Shown here in pieces: positions 20,645-28,724 of a stretch of 64,000 nt of DNA. Made by a program: the position numbers and the translations under genes. Under the pieces are notes generated by a model. The model saw only the letters and a program-made list of their open reading frames with translations. It ran no database searches and had not been told where the DNA came from. The stretch lies in assembly GCF_001468225.1 (NCBI RefSeq), contig NZ_LNRU01000003.1:248001-312000 (forward strand), read 5' to 3'. The first letter of the stretch is position 1, and every line of letters begins with the position of its first letter. The stretch comes from Sphingopyxis sp. H053. GTDB taxonomy: Bacteria > Pseudomonadota > Alphaproteobacteria > Sphingomonadales > Sphingomonadaceae.

Positions 20645-21316
20645 TTGAGCCAGTCGCCCCAGCCCAAAGCACAGACGCGCGGCGTCGCCGAATTGCTCGA
20701 TGCGCTGGTCGCCAGCGACGGCACCGGCGCGCATCCGCACGTCCGCTCGGGCGCACTGTCGAGCGGGCCCGAAGCGATGCGCAACCTCGCCGACGCGGTG
20801 CATTTTCTCTGCCTGCTCCACGGCCGTTATCCGGGCGTGATCGACAATGCCGCGCGCAAGGCGGTCGACCCCGCGTCGCGCCGGTGGATGGGCGAAGCGG
20901 CCGACGCTTTCGTTCAGGAACGCGCCTTCCTGACCAAGATCGCCTCGGCGGTCGGCCCGGTGCCGAGCACCCAGGGGCAGGCGCAGTGCGAGGCCGCGGT
21001 CGCCGCGCAGCGCAAGGCGATCGACATGCTCGCCGAGTCGGACCGCCACGGCTGCGCGCTGGGCGCCGCGATCGCGCTGACGCTCGACTGGCGGACGATC
21101 CGCGTCCTGCTCGACATCAGCGCGCTGCGGCTCGACCTCAGCCCACCGACCTGCACCCTCCCCGACCTCCGCGACACCGCGCGGCTCGCGGCCACGGTCG
21201 CCGATACCCCAGCGGTCGAGCGCGCAATGGTGTTCGGTGCGCAGCAGCTGATCACCCAGCACAGCGGCCTGTGGGACCTGATGGCCGCGCGCGCCGCGAG
21301 CCGGGCGCATCCGTAA
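20645..21316 (+). CDS. Conserved hypothetical protein, helical
   Basis: Product of 223 aa, probably cytoplasmic, Ala-rich and predicted mostly helical, with no signal peptide, membrane helix or motif that I recognise. I chose the TTG at 20645 because GAGGA stands 7 nt upstream; the in-frame ATG at 20603 has no ribosome site. Codon use is that of the host chromosome, and the frame is free of repeats until the downstream palindromic element. Likely sphingomonad-specific; function unknown. The neighbouring moxR gene has its own operator, so there is no strong operon link. Confidence 0.7.
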   Translation: MSQSPQPKAQTRGVAELLDALVASDGTGAHPHVRSGALSSGPEAMRNLADAVHFLCLLHGRYPGVIDNAARKAVDPASRRWMGEAADAFVQERAFLTKIASAVGPVPSTQGQAQCEAAVAAQRKAIDMLAESDRHGCALGAAIALTLDWRTIRVLLDISALRLDLSPPTCTLPDLRDTARLAATVADTPAVERAMVFGAQQLITQHSGLWDLMAARAASRAHP

Positions 21317-21321
21317 AATTT

Positions 21322-21451
21322 GATCCTCCCTGTGCCGCAGGCATGAGGAGGGGGAACGCTCGCGAAGCGAGTGGTGGAGGGGCCGGCGCCATAGCCCCTC
21401 CGTCAGCGCTTCGCGCTGCCACCTCCCCATCGCTACGCGACAGGGAGGACC
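21322..21451. repeat. Long palindromic repeat, left copy flanking moxR
   Basis: About 130 bp beginning GATCCTCCCTGT and ending ACAGGGAGGAC, with internal CGCTTCGCG hairpins. It is homologous to the reverse complement of 22378-22514, so the two copies flank moxR as inverted repeats. Confidence 0.9.
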
Positions 21452-21497
21452 CCACACCCGGCACGCTTGCACCCTCCCCCTCGCCCCGCTATGCCAG

Positions 21498-21515
21498 CTT
21501 GACGTTCACGTTAAG
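21498..21515. promoter_or_regulatory. Palindromic operator in front of moxR (LiuR-like)
   Basis: CTTGACGTTCACGTTAAG, an 18-bp dyad centred on ACGTTCACGT, ends 12 bp before the moxR ATG. It closely matches the palindrome at 25121-25138. It resembles the published LiuR consensus (TTTACGTNNACGTAAA), a MerR-family site; regulator identity is inferred. Confidence 0.65.
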
Positions 21516-21526
21516 GGAAAGAGCCG

Positions 21527-22372
21527 ATGCGTTTCGAAGGCACCAGCGCCTATATCGCCACCGACGACCTGAAGGTCGCGGTCAACGCCGCGACCTTGCT
21601 GCGCCGCCCCTTGCTCGTGAAGGGCGAACCCGGCACCGGCAAGACCGTGCTCGCCGAGGAAATCGCCAAGGCCTTCGACGCGCCGCTGATCACCTGGAAC
21701 ATCAAGTCGACCACCAAGGCGCAGCAGGGCCTGTACGAATATGACGCGGTCGCGCGCCTGCGCGACGGCCAGCTCGGCGAAGAGCGCGTCCACGACATCC
21801 GCAACTATATCCGCAAGGGCAAATTGTGGGAGGCATTCACGTCGCCCAAGCTCCCCGTGCTGCTGATCGACGAGATCGACAAGGCCGACATCGAATTCCC
21901 GAACGACCTGCTCCAGGAACTCGATCGCATGGCCTTCCATGTCTATGAGACCGACGAGACGGTGACCGCGAAGGAACGCCCGATCGTCGTCATCACCTCG
22001 AACAATGAAAAGGAACTGCCCGACGCCTTCCTGCGCCGCTGTTTCTTCCACTATATCAAATTCCCCGACCGCGACACGATGGCCGAAATCGTCGAAGTCC
22101 ATTTCCCCGGCATCCAGAAGACGCTGGTCAGCCGCGCGATGGATATCTTCTACGAGGTTCGCGACGTCCCGGGCCTCAAGAAAAAGCCGTCGACGAGCGA
22201 GCTGATCGACTGGCTGAAGCTGCTGCTCAACGAGGATATGCCGCTCGAGGTCCTGCAGAACCGCGACGTCGGCAAGGCGATCCCGCCGCTCCATGGCGCA
22301 TTGCTCAAGAATGAGCAGGATGTCATGCTGTTCGAAAAGCTGGCGTTTATGGCGCGCCGTCAGGGTAGCTGA
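21527..22372 (+). CDS. MoxR family AAA+ ATPase
   Basis: Chaperone-like ATPase of 281 aa that usually works with a von Willebrand factor A partner to mature or insert cofactors into client enzymes. Walker A is GEPGTGKTV (about 34-42), Walker B is VLLIDEIDKAD (about 113-123), and the sensor/arginine-finger region includes ITSNNEKELPDAFLRRC. AGGGAAAG precedes the ATG. Its likely partner, the CoxE-like VWA protein, is at 25177 behind a matching palindrome but separated by two unrelated genes. Client unknown. Confidence 0.92.
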   Translation: MRFEGTSAYIATDDLKVAVNAATLLRRPLLVKGEPGTGKTVLAEEIAKAFDAPLITWNIKSTTKAQQGLYEYDAVARLRDGQLGEERVHDIRNYIRKGKLWEAFTSPKLPVLLIDEIDKADIEFPNDLLQELDRMAFHVYETDETVTAKERPIVVITSNNEKELPDAFLRRCFFHYIKFPDRDTMAEIVEVHFPGIQKTLVSRAMDIFYEVRDVPGLKKKPSTSELIDWLKLLLNEDMPLEVLQNRDVGKAIPPLHGALLKNEQDVMLFEKLAFMARRQGS

Positions 22373-22377
22373 TTCTT

Positions 22378-22514
22378 GTCCTCCCTGTGGCGAAGCCATG
22401 GGGAGGTGGCAGCGCGAAGCGCTGACGGAGGGGCCAATGGCGCACCGTCGCGGCCCCTCCACCATCCGCTTCGCGGACGGTCCCCCTCCCCATCGCTTCG
22501 CGACAGGGAGGATC
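22378..22514. repeat. Long palindromic repeat, right copy flanking moxR
   Basis: About 137 bp, inverted relative to 21322-21451 and sharing most of its length, including GGAGGTGGCAGCGCGAAGCG. It separates the convergent moxR and chemotaxis receptor genes. Confidence 0.9.
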
Positions 22515-22517
22515 TAA

Positions 22518-23915
22518 TTAAAGCTGATACGCCACCTCGACGTCGCCCCAGCGGCGGCCGTTGATGATCGCGGGCATATAGACGTTGCGCACGGTCACAT
22601 AATTGATGCCGTCGCCTTCCTGCCGATAGACCGTCATGAAAAAGGGCGCGGTGCTGCGCTTCGCCGCGGCGTCAACCCCGTCATAGAGGATGCGGCCGTT
22701 GCGGCAATGCGCGGTGTCATGCTCAAGTTCGCCGGTCGGCGCGCGCGAGCATTCGGTGATATGCGTCGGCAGGAAGCCGTTCATGTCGCCCGCCGACGAC
22801 ATCTTGATCTCGGGATGCTGCGCCACGATGCGGTCGAACAGCGGGCGCCAGTGCGCGTCGGCCCAGTCGCAGAGTGACGTGCGAAAGCGTTCAGGGTTCG
22901 AATTCGGCACGCGCACATAATCGGTGTCGAACAGCTGCTCCATCGACAGTTCGCCATGTGCGACCGCGCGTTCGGCCAGCCCGACGAATTCGTCGCGCAC
23001 CTTCGCCGCCAGGGCGACGATCGCCGAATCCTGAGGGGATACGCCCGCCGAGATCACCGCGTTGAACATACGGTTCGACACATGCTCCATCGACAGGATC
23101 GAATCGCGCGTGCCGACCAAAGTCGAACTGTTATCGCGCACCGAGGTGACGACGCCGTCGAGCGCCTCGCGCACCTTCGCGCCATTCGCATGCACCATCG
23201 CGCTCGATTGCGCGATACGGTCGCTCTGGTCGTCGAGCAGCGCGACGAGGTGCGTCGCATCGTGCAGCGCGTCGGTGATCGTTTCGAACTGGGCCTCGGC
23301 GCGGCTCGACTGTTCGACCCCCGACTGGATTTCGGTCACGAGCCCGCTCGCTTCGGCGGCGAGGCTGCCGATGCTACGGCGGATTTCATCGGTCGCGCCG
23401 CGCGTGTTCTGCGCCAGTTTCTTCACCTCGGCGGCGACGACGGCGAAGGTGCGCCCGGCATCGCCGGCGCGCTCGGCCTCGATCGCGGCATTGAGCGCCA
23501 GCATGTTCGTGGTCTTGGCGATCTGTTCGATCGACTGGCTGACCTGCTGCACCTGTTCCATCACCGCGGCGAAATTGGTGACATGTGTGCCAAGCCGCGC
23601 GACAAGGTCGATCACCGAACGGAATTCGGAGACCGCGGCGTTGACGCGCTCGGCGCCGGTGTCGAGCTGTTCGCACGCGCGCGCCGAGAGCAATTTAGCC
23701 TCGTCGGTCGAATCGGCGATCTGGCGCTGGTCGGCCTCGAGGCTGACGACATATTCCTCGAGCCGGCCGAGTTCGGCGATCTGGCGATCCATCTGGTCGG
23801 TCGCCCGCTCGATGCGGCCCGCGGCGTCGCTGCACCCAACGGCCAGCTCGCCGCAGTCGCTTGCGACCGACTGGTCGAGTATCTGCGCCGCCGGATTGAT
23901 CGGATCATATTTCAT
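22518..23915 (-). CDS. Soluble methyl-accepting chemotaxis protein
   Basis: Product of 465 aa with no transmembrane segment, hence a cytoplasmic receptor. The signalling tip is clear (ALNAAIEAERAGDAGRTFAVVAAEVKKLAQNT, about 150-181), within a long coiled coil (40-285). The C-terminal 150 residues form a sensor-like domain (DWADAHWRPLFDRIVAQHPEIKM to RNVYMPAIINGRRWGDVEVAYQL) that I do not assign; similar C-terminal regions occur in other soluble chemoreceptors. I chose the ATG at 23915; a TTG at 23960 would add 15 residues. No che genes are nearby. Confidence 0.85.
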   Translation of the reverse strand: MKYDPINPAAQILDQSVASDCGELAVGCSDAAGRIERATDQMDRQIAELGRLEEYVVSLEADQRQIADSTDEAKLLSARACEQLDTGAERVNAAVSEFRSVIDLVARLGTHVTNFAAVMEQVQQVSQSIEQIAKTTNMLALNAAIEAERAGDAGRTFAVVAAEVKKLAQNTRGATDEIRRSIGSLAAEASGLVTEIQSGVEQSSRAEAQFETITDALHDATHLVALLDDQSDRIAQSSAMVHANGAKVREALDGVVTSVRDNSSTLVGTRDSILSMEHVSNRMFNAVISAGVSPQDSAIVALAAKVRDEFVGLAERAVAHGELSMEQLFDTDYVRVPNSNPERFRTSLCDWADAHWRPLFDRIVAQHPEIKMSSAGDMNGFLPTHITECSRAPTGELEHDTAHCRNGRILYDGVDAAAKRSTAPFFMTVYRQEGDGINYVTVRNVYMPAIINGRRWGDVEVAYQL

Positions 23916-24075
23916 TGGCTTGCCCACGTCCCTGAATGATCGAGGAGATATGGCGGACAATGGTTAACGCGGCGTCAATTTCGCGGCCCGATCGCGGGAT
24001 CGAAGGCGCATTGCACACCGCCCGGCGACGCGTTACGCCTTCGGACGGGCTGTTGGGGAATACGGGGGGAATATC

Positions 24076-25089
24076 ATGCGTCTTTGGCCGGTTCTGGCGG
24101 CGGTCGCCGCAATATCCGCGCTGCCCGCAGGGGCGCAGGAAATGGTCGGCGGACATCGCATCATCCGTACCGCGGACCCCGCAATCTGGTCGGGCAGCGA
24201 AACGAGCGGGCCGATCACCCATATCGCGACGGGCACCGTCTTTTCCGAAAGCATCGACGGCTTTCAGCGCACCAGCCTTATGGCGGTCGACAATGGCAAT
24301 GACGTCATGCTGCATTATCGGCTGAAGCGCGAAGCGGCCTCGACCGAGATTTCGGCGTTCCTGTTCCAGCGTGGCGATCTTGCCGAGCATCGGCTGAAGG
24401 GGGCGATTGCCTCGCTCGGCCATGGCCGCGACGTGATGACATTTCTGTGGGCCGATGGCCCCTTCGATATCGAAGCACCGCAGAAGCTGCGGGGCTTCAA
24501 GGCCACCTACAAGGTCGGCATCGGCGGCGACACCCTGCTCGAATATCTCTATTTCATCGAATTGGGGAAATGGACCGCGAAAGTGCGAGCGACGCTCCCG
24601 GCATCGAAGGTACCCGCCGAGGAGGGCCAGATCGACGCCTTCGTCCGCGCGCTTCCCTGGGCATCGATCCTCGCCGCGAACGGCGCCTGCAACGGTTCGG
24701 CCTGCGACGGTGAGCAGGCAATGCCCTTCAACAACCATATGGCAGAGATGTTCCTGACGAAGATCGTCGCGAGCGGTCAGGGCAAGGCGTTGCTGGGCGA
24801 TGCGGCGGAGCCCATTTATGCGCGCGAAGCGGGCGGTAAACGCTGGACGCTCTATCCGCTCGACGAAAAGATAGCACCGTTGTTCGCGGAGGCATTCGGC
24901 CGGATTTCCGCGCGCGCGCCGCTTTATAGCCTGTCGTGGTCGGCGAAGAAGGAAAGCGGCGTCGTCCGCTTCTTTGCTGGCAAACCCAACGAAGAAGCAT
25001 TCGCCGCGACGGTCGACGGCCTCGTCGCGCATCCCGAGACATCGGCCTTCATCGCGCCGGCCGATGCGGCCGCCTACGCGCCCGATTGA
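24076..25089 (+). CDS. Secreted hypothetical protein
   Basis: Product of 337 aa with an N-terminal Sec signal peptide (MRLWPVLAAVAAISALPAGAQ), so periplasmic or outer-surface. The mature part alternates predicted beta strands and short helices and includes two nearby cysteines (NGACNGSACDGEQ, about 213-222) that could form a disulfide. No known domain recognised. It stands between the chemoreceptor and the VWA gene; the VWA gene has its own palindrome downstream of this stop. Function unknown. Confidence 0.75.
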   Translation: MRLWPVLAAVAAISALPAGAQEMVGGHRIIRTADPAIWSGSETSGPITHIATGTVFSESIDGFQRTSLMAVDNGNDVMLHYRLKREAASTEISAFLFQRGDLAEHRLKGAIASLGHGRDVMTFLWADGPFDIEAPQKLRGFKATYKVGIGGDTLLEYLYFIELGKWTAKVRATLPASKVPAEEGQIDAFVRALPWASILAANGACNGSACDGEQAMPFNNHMAEMFLTKIVASGQGKALLGDAAEPIYAREAGGKRWTLYPLDEKIAPLFAEAFGRISARAPLYSLSWSAKKESGVVRFFAGKPNEEAFAATVDGLVAHPETSAFIAPADAAAYAPD

Positions 25090-25120
25090 GGTTCGGGCCG
25101 ATATTCATCGGCGGGGACAG

Positions 25121-25138
25121 CTTTACGTTCACGTAAAG
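25121..25138. promoter_or_regulatory. Palindromic operator in front of the VWA gene (LiuR-like)
   Basis: CTTTACGTTCACGTAAAG is a 7-bp-arm dyad with central TTCA, 38 bp before the ATG at 25177. It shares the central ACGTTCACGT and the overall layout with the moxR palindrome at 21498-21515. Confidence 0.68.
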
Positions 25139-25176
25139 TGATTGCACGCGCCGCGCGAACGCGATACGCCTACCCC

Positions 25177-26355
25177 ATGTTTTTCGGCTTTCTCGACGAG
25201 CTTCGCGCCGCGGGCATTCCCGCCAGCCTGAAAGAGCATCTGATGCTGCTGGAGGCGCTCGACCGCGAGGTGATCGACCGCAGCCCCGAGCAATTCTATT
25301 ATCTGTCCCGCGCGATTTACGTGAAGGACGAGGGCCTGCTCGACCGCTTCGATCAGGTGTTCAACAAGGTCTTCAAGGGCATCATCTCCGACTATGGCCA
25401 GAACCCCGTCGACGTCCCCGCCGACTGGCTGAAAGCGGTTGCCGAGAAATTCCTGACGCCCGAGGAAATGGCCGCGATCGAGTCGCTCGGCGACTGGGAC
25501 AAGATCATGGAGACGCTAAAGGAGCGGCTCGAAGAACAGCAGAAGCGCCACGAAGGCGGCAGCAAGTGGATCGGCACCGGCGGCACCTCGCCCTTCGGCA
25601 ATTCGGGTTACAACCCCGAGGGCGTGCGGATCGGCGGCGAGAGCAAGCACAAGCGCGCGCTCAAAGTCTGGGAAAAGCGCGAGTTCCAGAATCTCGACAA
25701 CACCAAGGAGCTCGGCACCCGCAACATCAAGATCGCGCTTCGCCGCCTGCGCAAGTTCGCGCGCGAGGGCGCGGCCGACGAGCTCGACATTCCGGGCACG
25801 ATCGACGGCACCGCGCGGCAGGGCTGGCTCGACATCAAGATGCGCCCCGAACGGCGCAATGCGGTCAAACTGCTGCTCTTCCTCGACGTCGGCGGATCGA
25901 TGGACCCGTTCATCAAGCTCTGCGAGGAATTGTTCAGCGCCGCGACGACCGAATTCAAGAATCTCGAATTCTTCTATTTCCACAACTGCCCGTACGAAGG
26001 CGTGTGGAAGGATAACAAGCGCCGCTGGTCCGAACGCCATCAGATGTGGGATATCCTCCACAAATATGGCCATGATTATAAAGTGATCTTCGTCGGCGAC
26101 GCGTCGATGAGCGCTTATGAGATCACCCATCCGGGCGGCAGCGTCGAACATTTCAACGAGGAATCGGGCGCGGTCTGGCTCCAGCGGATCACCCATGTCT
26201 ATCCGGCCGCGGTGTGGCTGAACCCGGTGCCCGAGGCGCATTGGGGCTACACCCAGTCGGTGAAGCTGATCAAACAGCTGATGAACGACCGCATGTACCC
26301 GCTCAGCCTCGCCGGGCTGGACGATGCGATGCGCGAGCTGACGCGAAAGCATTAG
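25177..26355 (+). CDS. VWA domain protein, CoxE-like
   Basis: Product of 392 aa with a C-terminal von Willebrand factor A domain. The metal-ion adhesion site reads LLFLDVGGSMD (about 234-244), where the first serine of DxSxS is replaced by glycine, a substitution I believe is usual in this CoxE-like subfamily. The N-terminal half (MFFGFLDELRAAGIPASLKEHLMLLEAL) matches the same family. Such proteins pair with MoxR ATPases; the matching operators support coregulation with moxR at 21527. The ATG at 25177 gives the natural N-terminus. Confidence 0.88.
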   Translation: MFFGFLDELRAAGIPASLKEHLMLLEALDREVIDRSPEQFYYLSRAIYVKDEGLLDRFDQVFNKVFKGIISDYGQNPVDVPADWLKAVAEKFLTPEEMAAIESLGDWDKIMETLKERLEEQQKRHEGGSKWIGTGGTSPFGNSGYNPEGVRIGGESKHKRALKVWEKREFQNLDNTKELGTRNIKIALRRLRKFAREGAADELDIPGTIDGTARQGWLDIKMRPERRNAVKLLLFLDVGGSMDPFIKLCEELFSAATTEFKNLEFFYFHNCPYEGVWKDNKRRWSERHQMWDILHKYGHDYKVIFVGDASMSAYEITHPGGSVEHFNEESGAVWLQRITHVYPAAVWLNPVPEAHWGYTQSVKLIKQLMNDRMYPLSLAGLDDAMRELTRKH

Positions 26356-26387
26356 CAAGAGCTTTGCAGCGCTACAGCGCTACAGGG

Positions 26388-26416
26388 TTGACAGCGCCCT
26401 CCAGCAGCGGCATATC
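26388..26416 (+). promoter_or_regulatory. Predicted sigma-70 promoter of the orphan gene at 26437
   Basis: TTGACA (26388-26393), a 17-bp spacer and CATATC (26411-26416). A full AAGGAGG ribosome site follows at 26425-26431, 5 nt before the ATG. An overlapping repeat, AGCGCTACAGCGCTACA, lies just upstream. Confidence 0.6.
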
Positions 26417-26436
26417 GGTCGTGCAAGGAGGCAATC

Positions 26437-26976
26437 ATGCACACTCACACCTTTTCATCGGCCACATTCCTGCGCCTTCAGGAGCATGCCAAGCCGTTTG
26501 TCGATTCTATCGATGACGTTGTCGAGCGGGCACTGGACGCGTTGGAAAAAATATCTGCGCCGCCAGAAAAGCTCAAAGATTCTGACACCTTGACCTTTGA
26601 TCCAATCAAAGCACCTAGCTTGAAATATACGACGTTAAAGTCTGCTTCCGTAAACGGAGAGGTGTTTAAGTCTCATTTTTTTTGGAATTCGGTCCTCGAA
26701 GCTGTGATTTGCGAGGCCGCAAAAGGCGGAGCTAGCGCTGGAGAAATTTCATCTTCTATGCAAACACCTACAGCGCAACATGCTTCAGATGGCCCAGGAT
26801 ACAAATTTATTCCAGAAGCGGGGATATCGTTTCAGCAACTGAACAGCGATCGGGCGTGGGCAGAAACTGCCCGAGTGGCTCGCAAATTTGGTGTGAACGT
26901 AAAGGTACAGTGGTTTTGGCAGGACAAACCACAGGCGTTTGCCCCCGAGAAAGTCGGCGAAATGGAAGTCGTATAG
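26437..26976 (+). CDS. Orphan hypothetical protein, AT-richer than its surroundings
   Basis: Product of 179 aa. Residues 1-38 (FSSATFLRLQEHAKPFVDSIDDVVERALDALEK) look like a short strand plus two helices of a ribbon-helix-helix-like or similar small domain. The C-terminal part has the pattern YKFIPEAGISFQQL, then AWxxxARxARKFGVNVKVQWFW and a PEKVGEM end, which I recall from other small uncharacterised bacterial proteins but cannot name. Base composition is clearly lower in GC than the flanking genes, with A/T-ending codons common, suggesting horizontal acquisition. The ribosome site is perfect. Function unknown. Confidence 0.72.
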   Translation: MHTHTFSSATFLRLQEHAKPFVDSIDDVVERALDALEKISAPPEKLKDSDTLTFDPIKAPSLKYTTLKSASVNGEVFKSHFFWNSVLEAVICEAAKGGASAGEISSSMQTPTAQHASDGPGYKFIPEAGISFQQLNSDRAWAETARVARKFGVNVKVQWFWQDKPQAFAPEKVGEMEVV

Positions 26977-27076
26977 TCGCACTCACCAGCCGCCGTGGAA
27001 AATACTGGCCGTCTCGAAGAGCGTCGCCTAGGCGCCTGAGAGATACACACCGTAAATTCCGATCTAAGGTGACTTT

Positions 27077-27883
27077 ATGATCGACCTCCCCCTCGTCACC
27101 ATCCTGCTCCTCACCGGCTTCATCAACCTGATCGGTGCGCTCGCCTATGCCGCGCGCATCGCCGGGGTCCGCACGCGGCGCATCGCGATGTCGTTCGCGC
27201 TGTTCAACATCCTCGTGCTCTTCTCGCGCACCTCGAACAGCTTCCTCGGCCCTTTCCTCGCCAAGCGCATCGAGACGCGCATCCACGACGGCAGCGGAGC
27301 CCAGCTCTTCATCGACATGCAGCTCGTGCTCGCGGCGGCGAGCGTCGCGACGTTGATCGGCATCCTGCTGGTGCCCACCGGGCAGCGGATGTTCGCCGCG
27401 GCGATCGGCTGGTATCAGAACAACCGATCGACGACGAAGCTTGCGCTCAAGGCCGCGAGCCCGAGTGGCCTGCGCACATTGGGCCGCTCGCTGACCCTCC
27501 CCAGCCTGTCGCACCTCAAGAGCTGGCGCATGCCCAAGGGGATTGGCTGGGGCGTCCTCATCGCGAACTGCCTCGCGCAATCCTTGCTCGCGGTCGGCGT
27601 CGTCGCGTCGCTTTACGCCGGCTATCTCGCTCCCGAATTTCGCGTCACCGCGTCGCAGCTCTCGGCGCTGATCAACGGCTTTGCGACGATCCTCCTGTTT
27701 GCCTTCATCGACCCGCAATTGTCGGTAATGACCGACGATGCGGTCGAGGGCAAAGTCGACGAGGCCGATTTCCGCCGCGCGATCACGCTGATCTCGCTGA
27801 GCCGCCTCGCGGGCACGGTCCTGGCACAGGCGCTGCTGCTGCCCGCCGCGCTGCTGATCGCTTACGTCGCCGTGCATGTCTGA
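27077..27883 (+). CDS. amj: Lipid II flippase, Amj family (DUF2837)
   Basis: Inner-membrane protein of 268 aa with about seven helices. The N-terminus (INLIGALAYAARIAGVRTRRIAMSFALFNILVLFSRTSNSF) closely follows the Amj/YdaH pattern, a flippase for the peptidoglycan precursor lipid II that is an alternative to MurJ in Bacillus subtilis. The role here is by family. The downstream DUF817 gene overlaps it by 8 bp, so the two are cotranslated. Confidence 0.85.
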   Translation: MIDLPLVTILLLTGFINLIGALAYAARIAGVRTRRIAMSFALFNILVLFSRTSNSFLGPFLAKRIETRIHDGSGAQLFIDMQLVLAAASVATLIGILLVPTGQRMFAAAIGWYQNNRSTTKLALKAASPSGLRTLGRSLTLPSLSHLKSWRMPKGIGWGVLIANCLAQSLLAVGVVASLYAGYLAPEFRVTASQLSALINGFATILLFAFIDPQLSVMTDDAVEGKVDEADFRRAITLISLSRLAGTVLAQALLLPAALLIAYVAVHV

Positions 27884-28724
27884 CACGCAGCGCGGCCACA
27901 GCCGCTTCCATGCCGTACGAGCGCGGCTGGAGGCGTTGGCGGTCACACCGGGGCCGCGCGGCTGGTTTCTCGAATTTCTCGTCTTCGGCTTCAAGCAGGG
28001 ATGGGCATGCCTGTTCGGCGCGCTGATGCTTGCGCTGCTGCTCGGCACGCATCTTTTCTGGCCCGACGATGCGCCGCTCCACCGCTATGACGCGATCACG
28101 ATCGGCGCCGTGCTGATCCAGCTCGGCATGCTCGCCTTCCGGCTCGAGACGCCGAAGGAAGCGCTCGTCATCCTGATCTTCCACATCGTCGGCACGGTGA
28201 TGGAATTGTTCAAGACCGCCGCGGGGTCGTGGCAATATCCCGAGGCGAGCCTGCTCCACATCGGCGCCGTCCCGCTCTTTTCGGGCTTCATGTATGCCGC
28301 GGTCGGCAGCTATATCGCGCGCGTCTGGCGCATCTTCGATTTCCGCTATTCAGGCTATCCACCCGCGTGGGCGAGCTATGCGCTGGCGGCGGCGATCTAC
28401 GTCAATTTCTTCGCGCACCATTGGGTATACGACATCCGCTGGTTCCTTTTCGCCGCGACCGCGCTGCTATTCTGGCGCTGTCAGGTGTGGTTCCGCCCGC
28501 TCCACATCCACCGCCGCATGCCGCTGCTCGTCGGCTGGGGGCTCGTCGCTTTGTTCATCTGGTTCGCCGAAAATATCGGCACCTTCGCGCGCGCCTGGAC
28601 CTATCCGAGCCAGAACGACGGCTGGCACATGGTCGGCGTCGAAAAGCTCGGCAGCTGGTATCTGCTGATGATCATTTCGTTCGTGCTCGTCAGCCTCGTC
28701 CAGCGGCCGAGGGCGCCCGATTAA
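27876..28724 (+). CDS. DUF817 family membrane protein
   Basis: Integral membrane protein of 282 aa with about eight helices. It carries the family signature FGFKQGWACLFGALML and the run KTAAGSWQYPE ... GAVPLFSGFMYAAVGSYIARVWR. The family function is unknown. It overlaps the Amj gene by 8 bp and its stop overlaps the convergent M24 peptidase gene by 4 bp. Being coupled to a lipid II flippase hints at an envelope or lipid-linked role, but this is only context. Confidence 0.87.
   Translation: MSDTQRGHSRFHAVRARLEALAVTPGPRGWFLEFLVFGFKQGWACLFGALMLALLLGTHLFWPDDAPLHRYDAITIGAVLIQLGMLAFRLETPKEALVILIFHIVGTVMELFKTAAGSWQYPEASLLHIGAVPLFSGFMYAAVGSYIARVWRIFDFRYSGYPPAWASYALAAAIYVNFFAHHWVYDIRWFLFAATALLFWRCQVWFRPLHIHRRMPLLVGWGLVALFIWFAENIGTFARAWTYPSQNDGWHMVGVEKLGSWYLLMIISFVLVSLVQRPRAPD

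Noticed and set aside
25885-25905. VWA metal site with Gly in place of the first Ser, considered as an inactivating change
   Set aside because: DVGGSM appears to be the normal form in this CoxE-like subfamily, so I do not treat it as loss of function.
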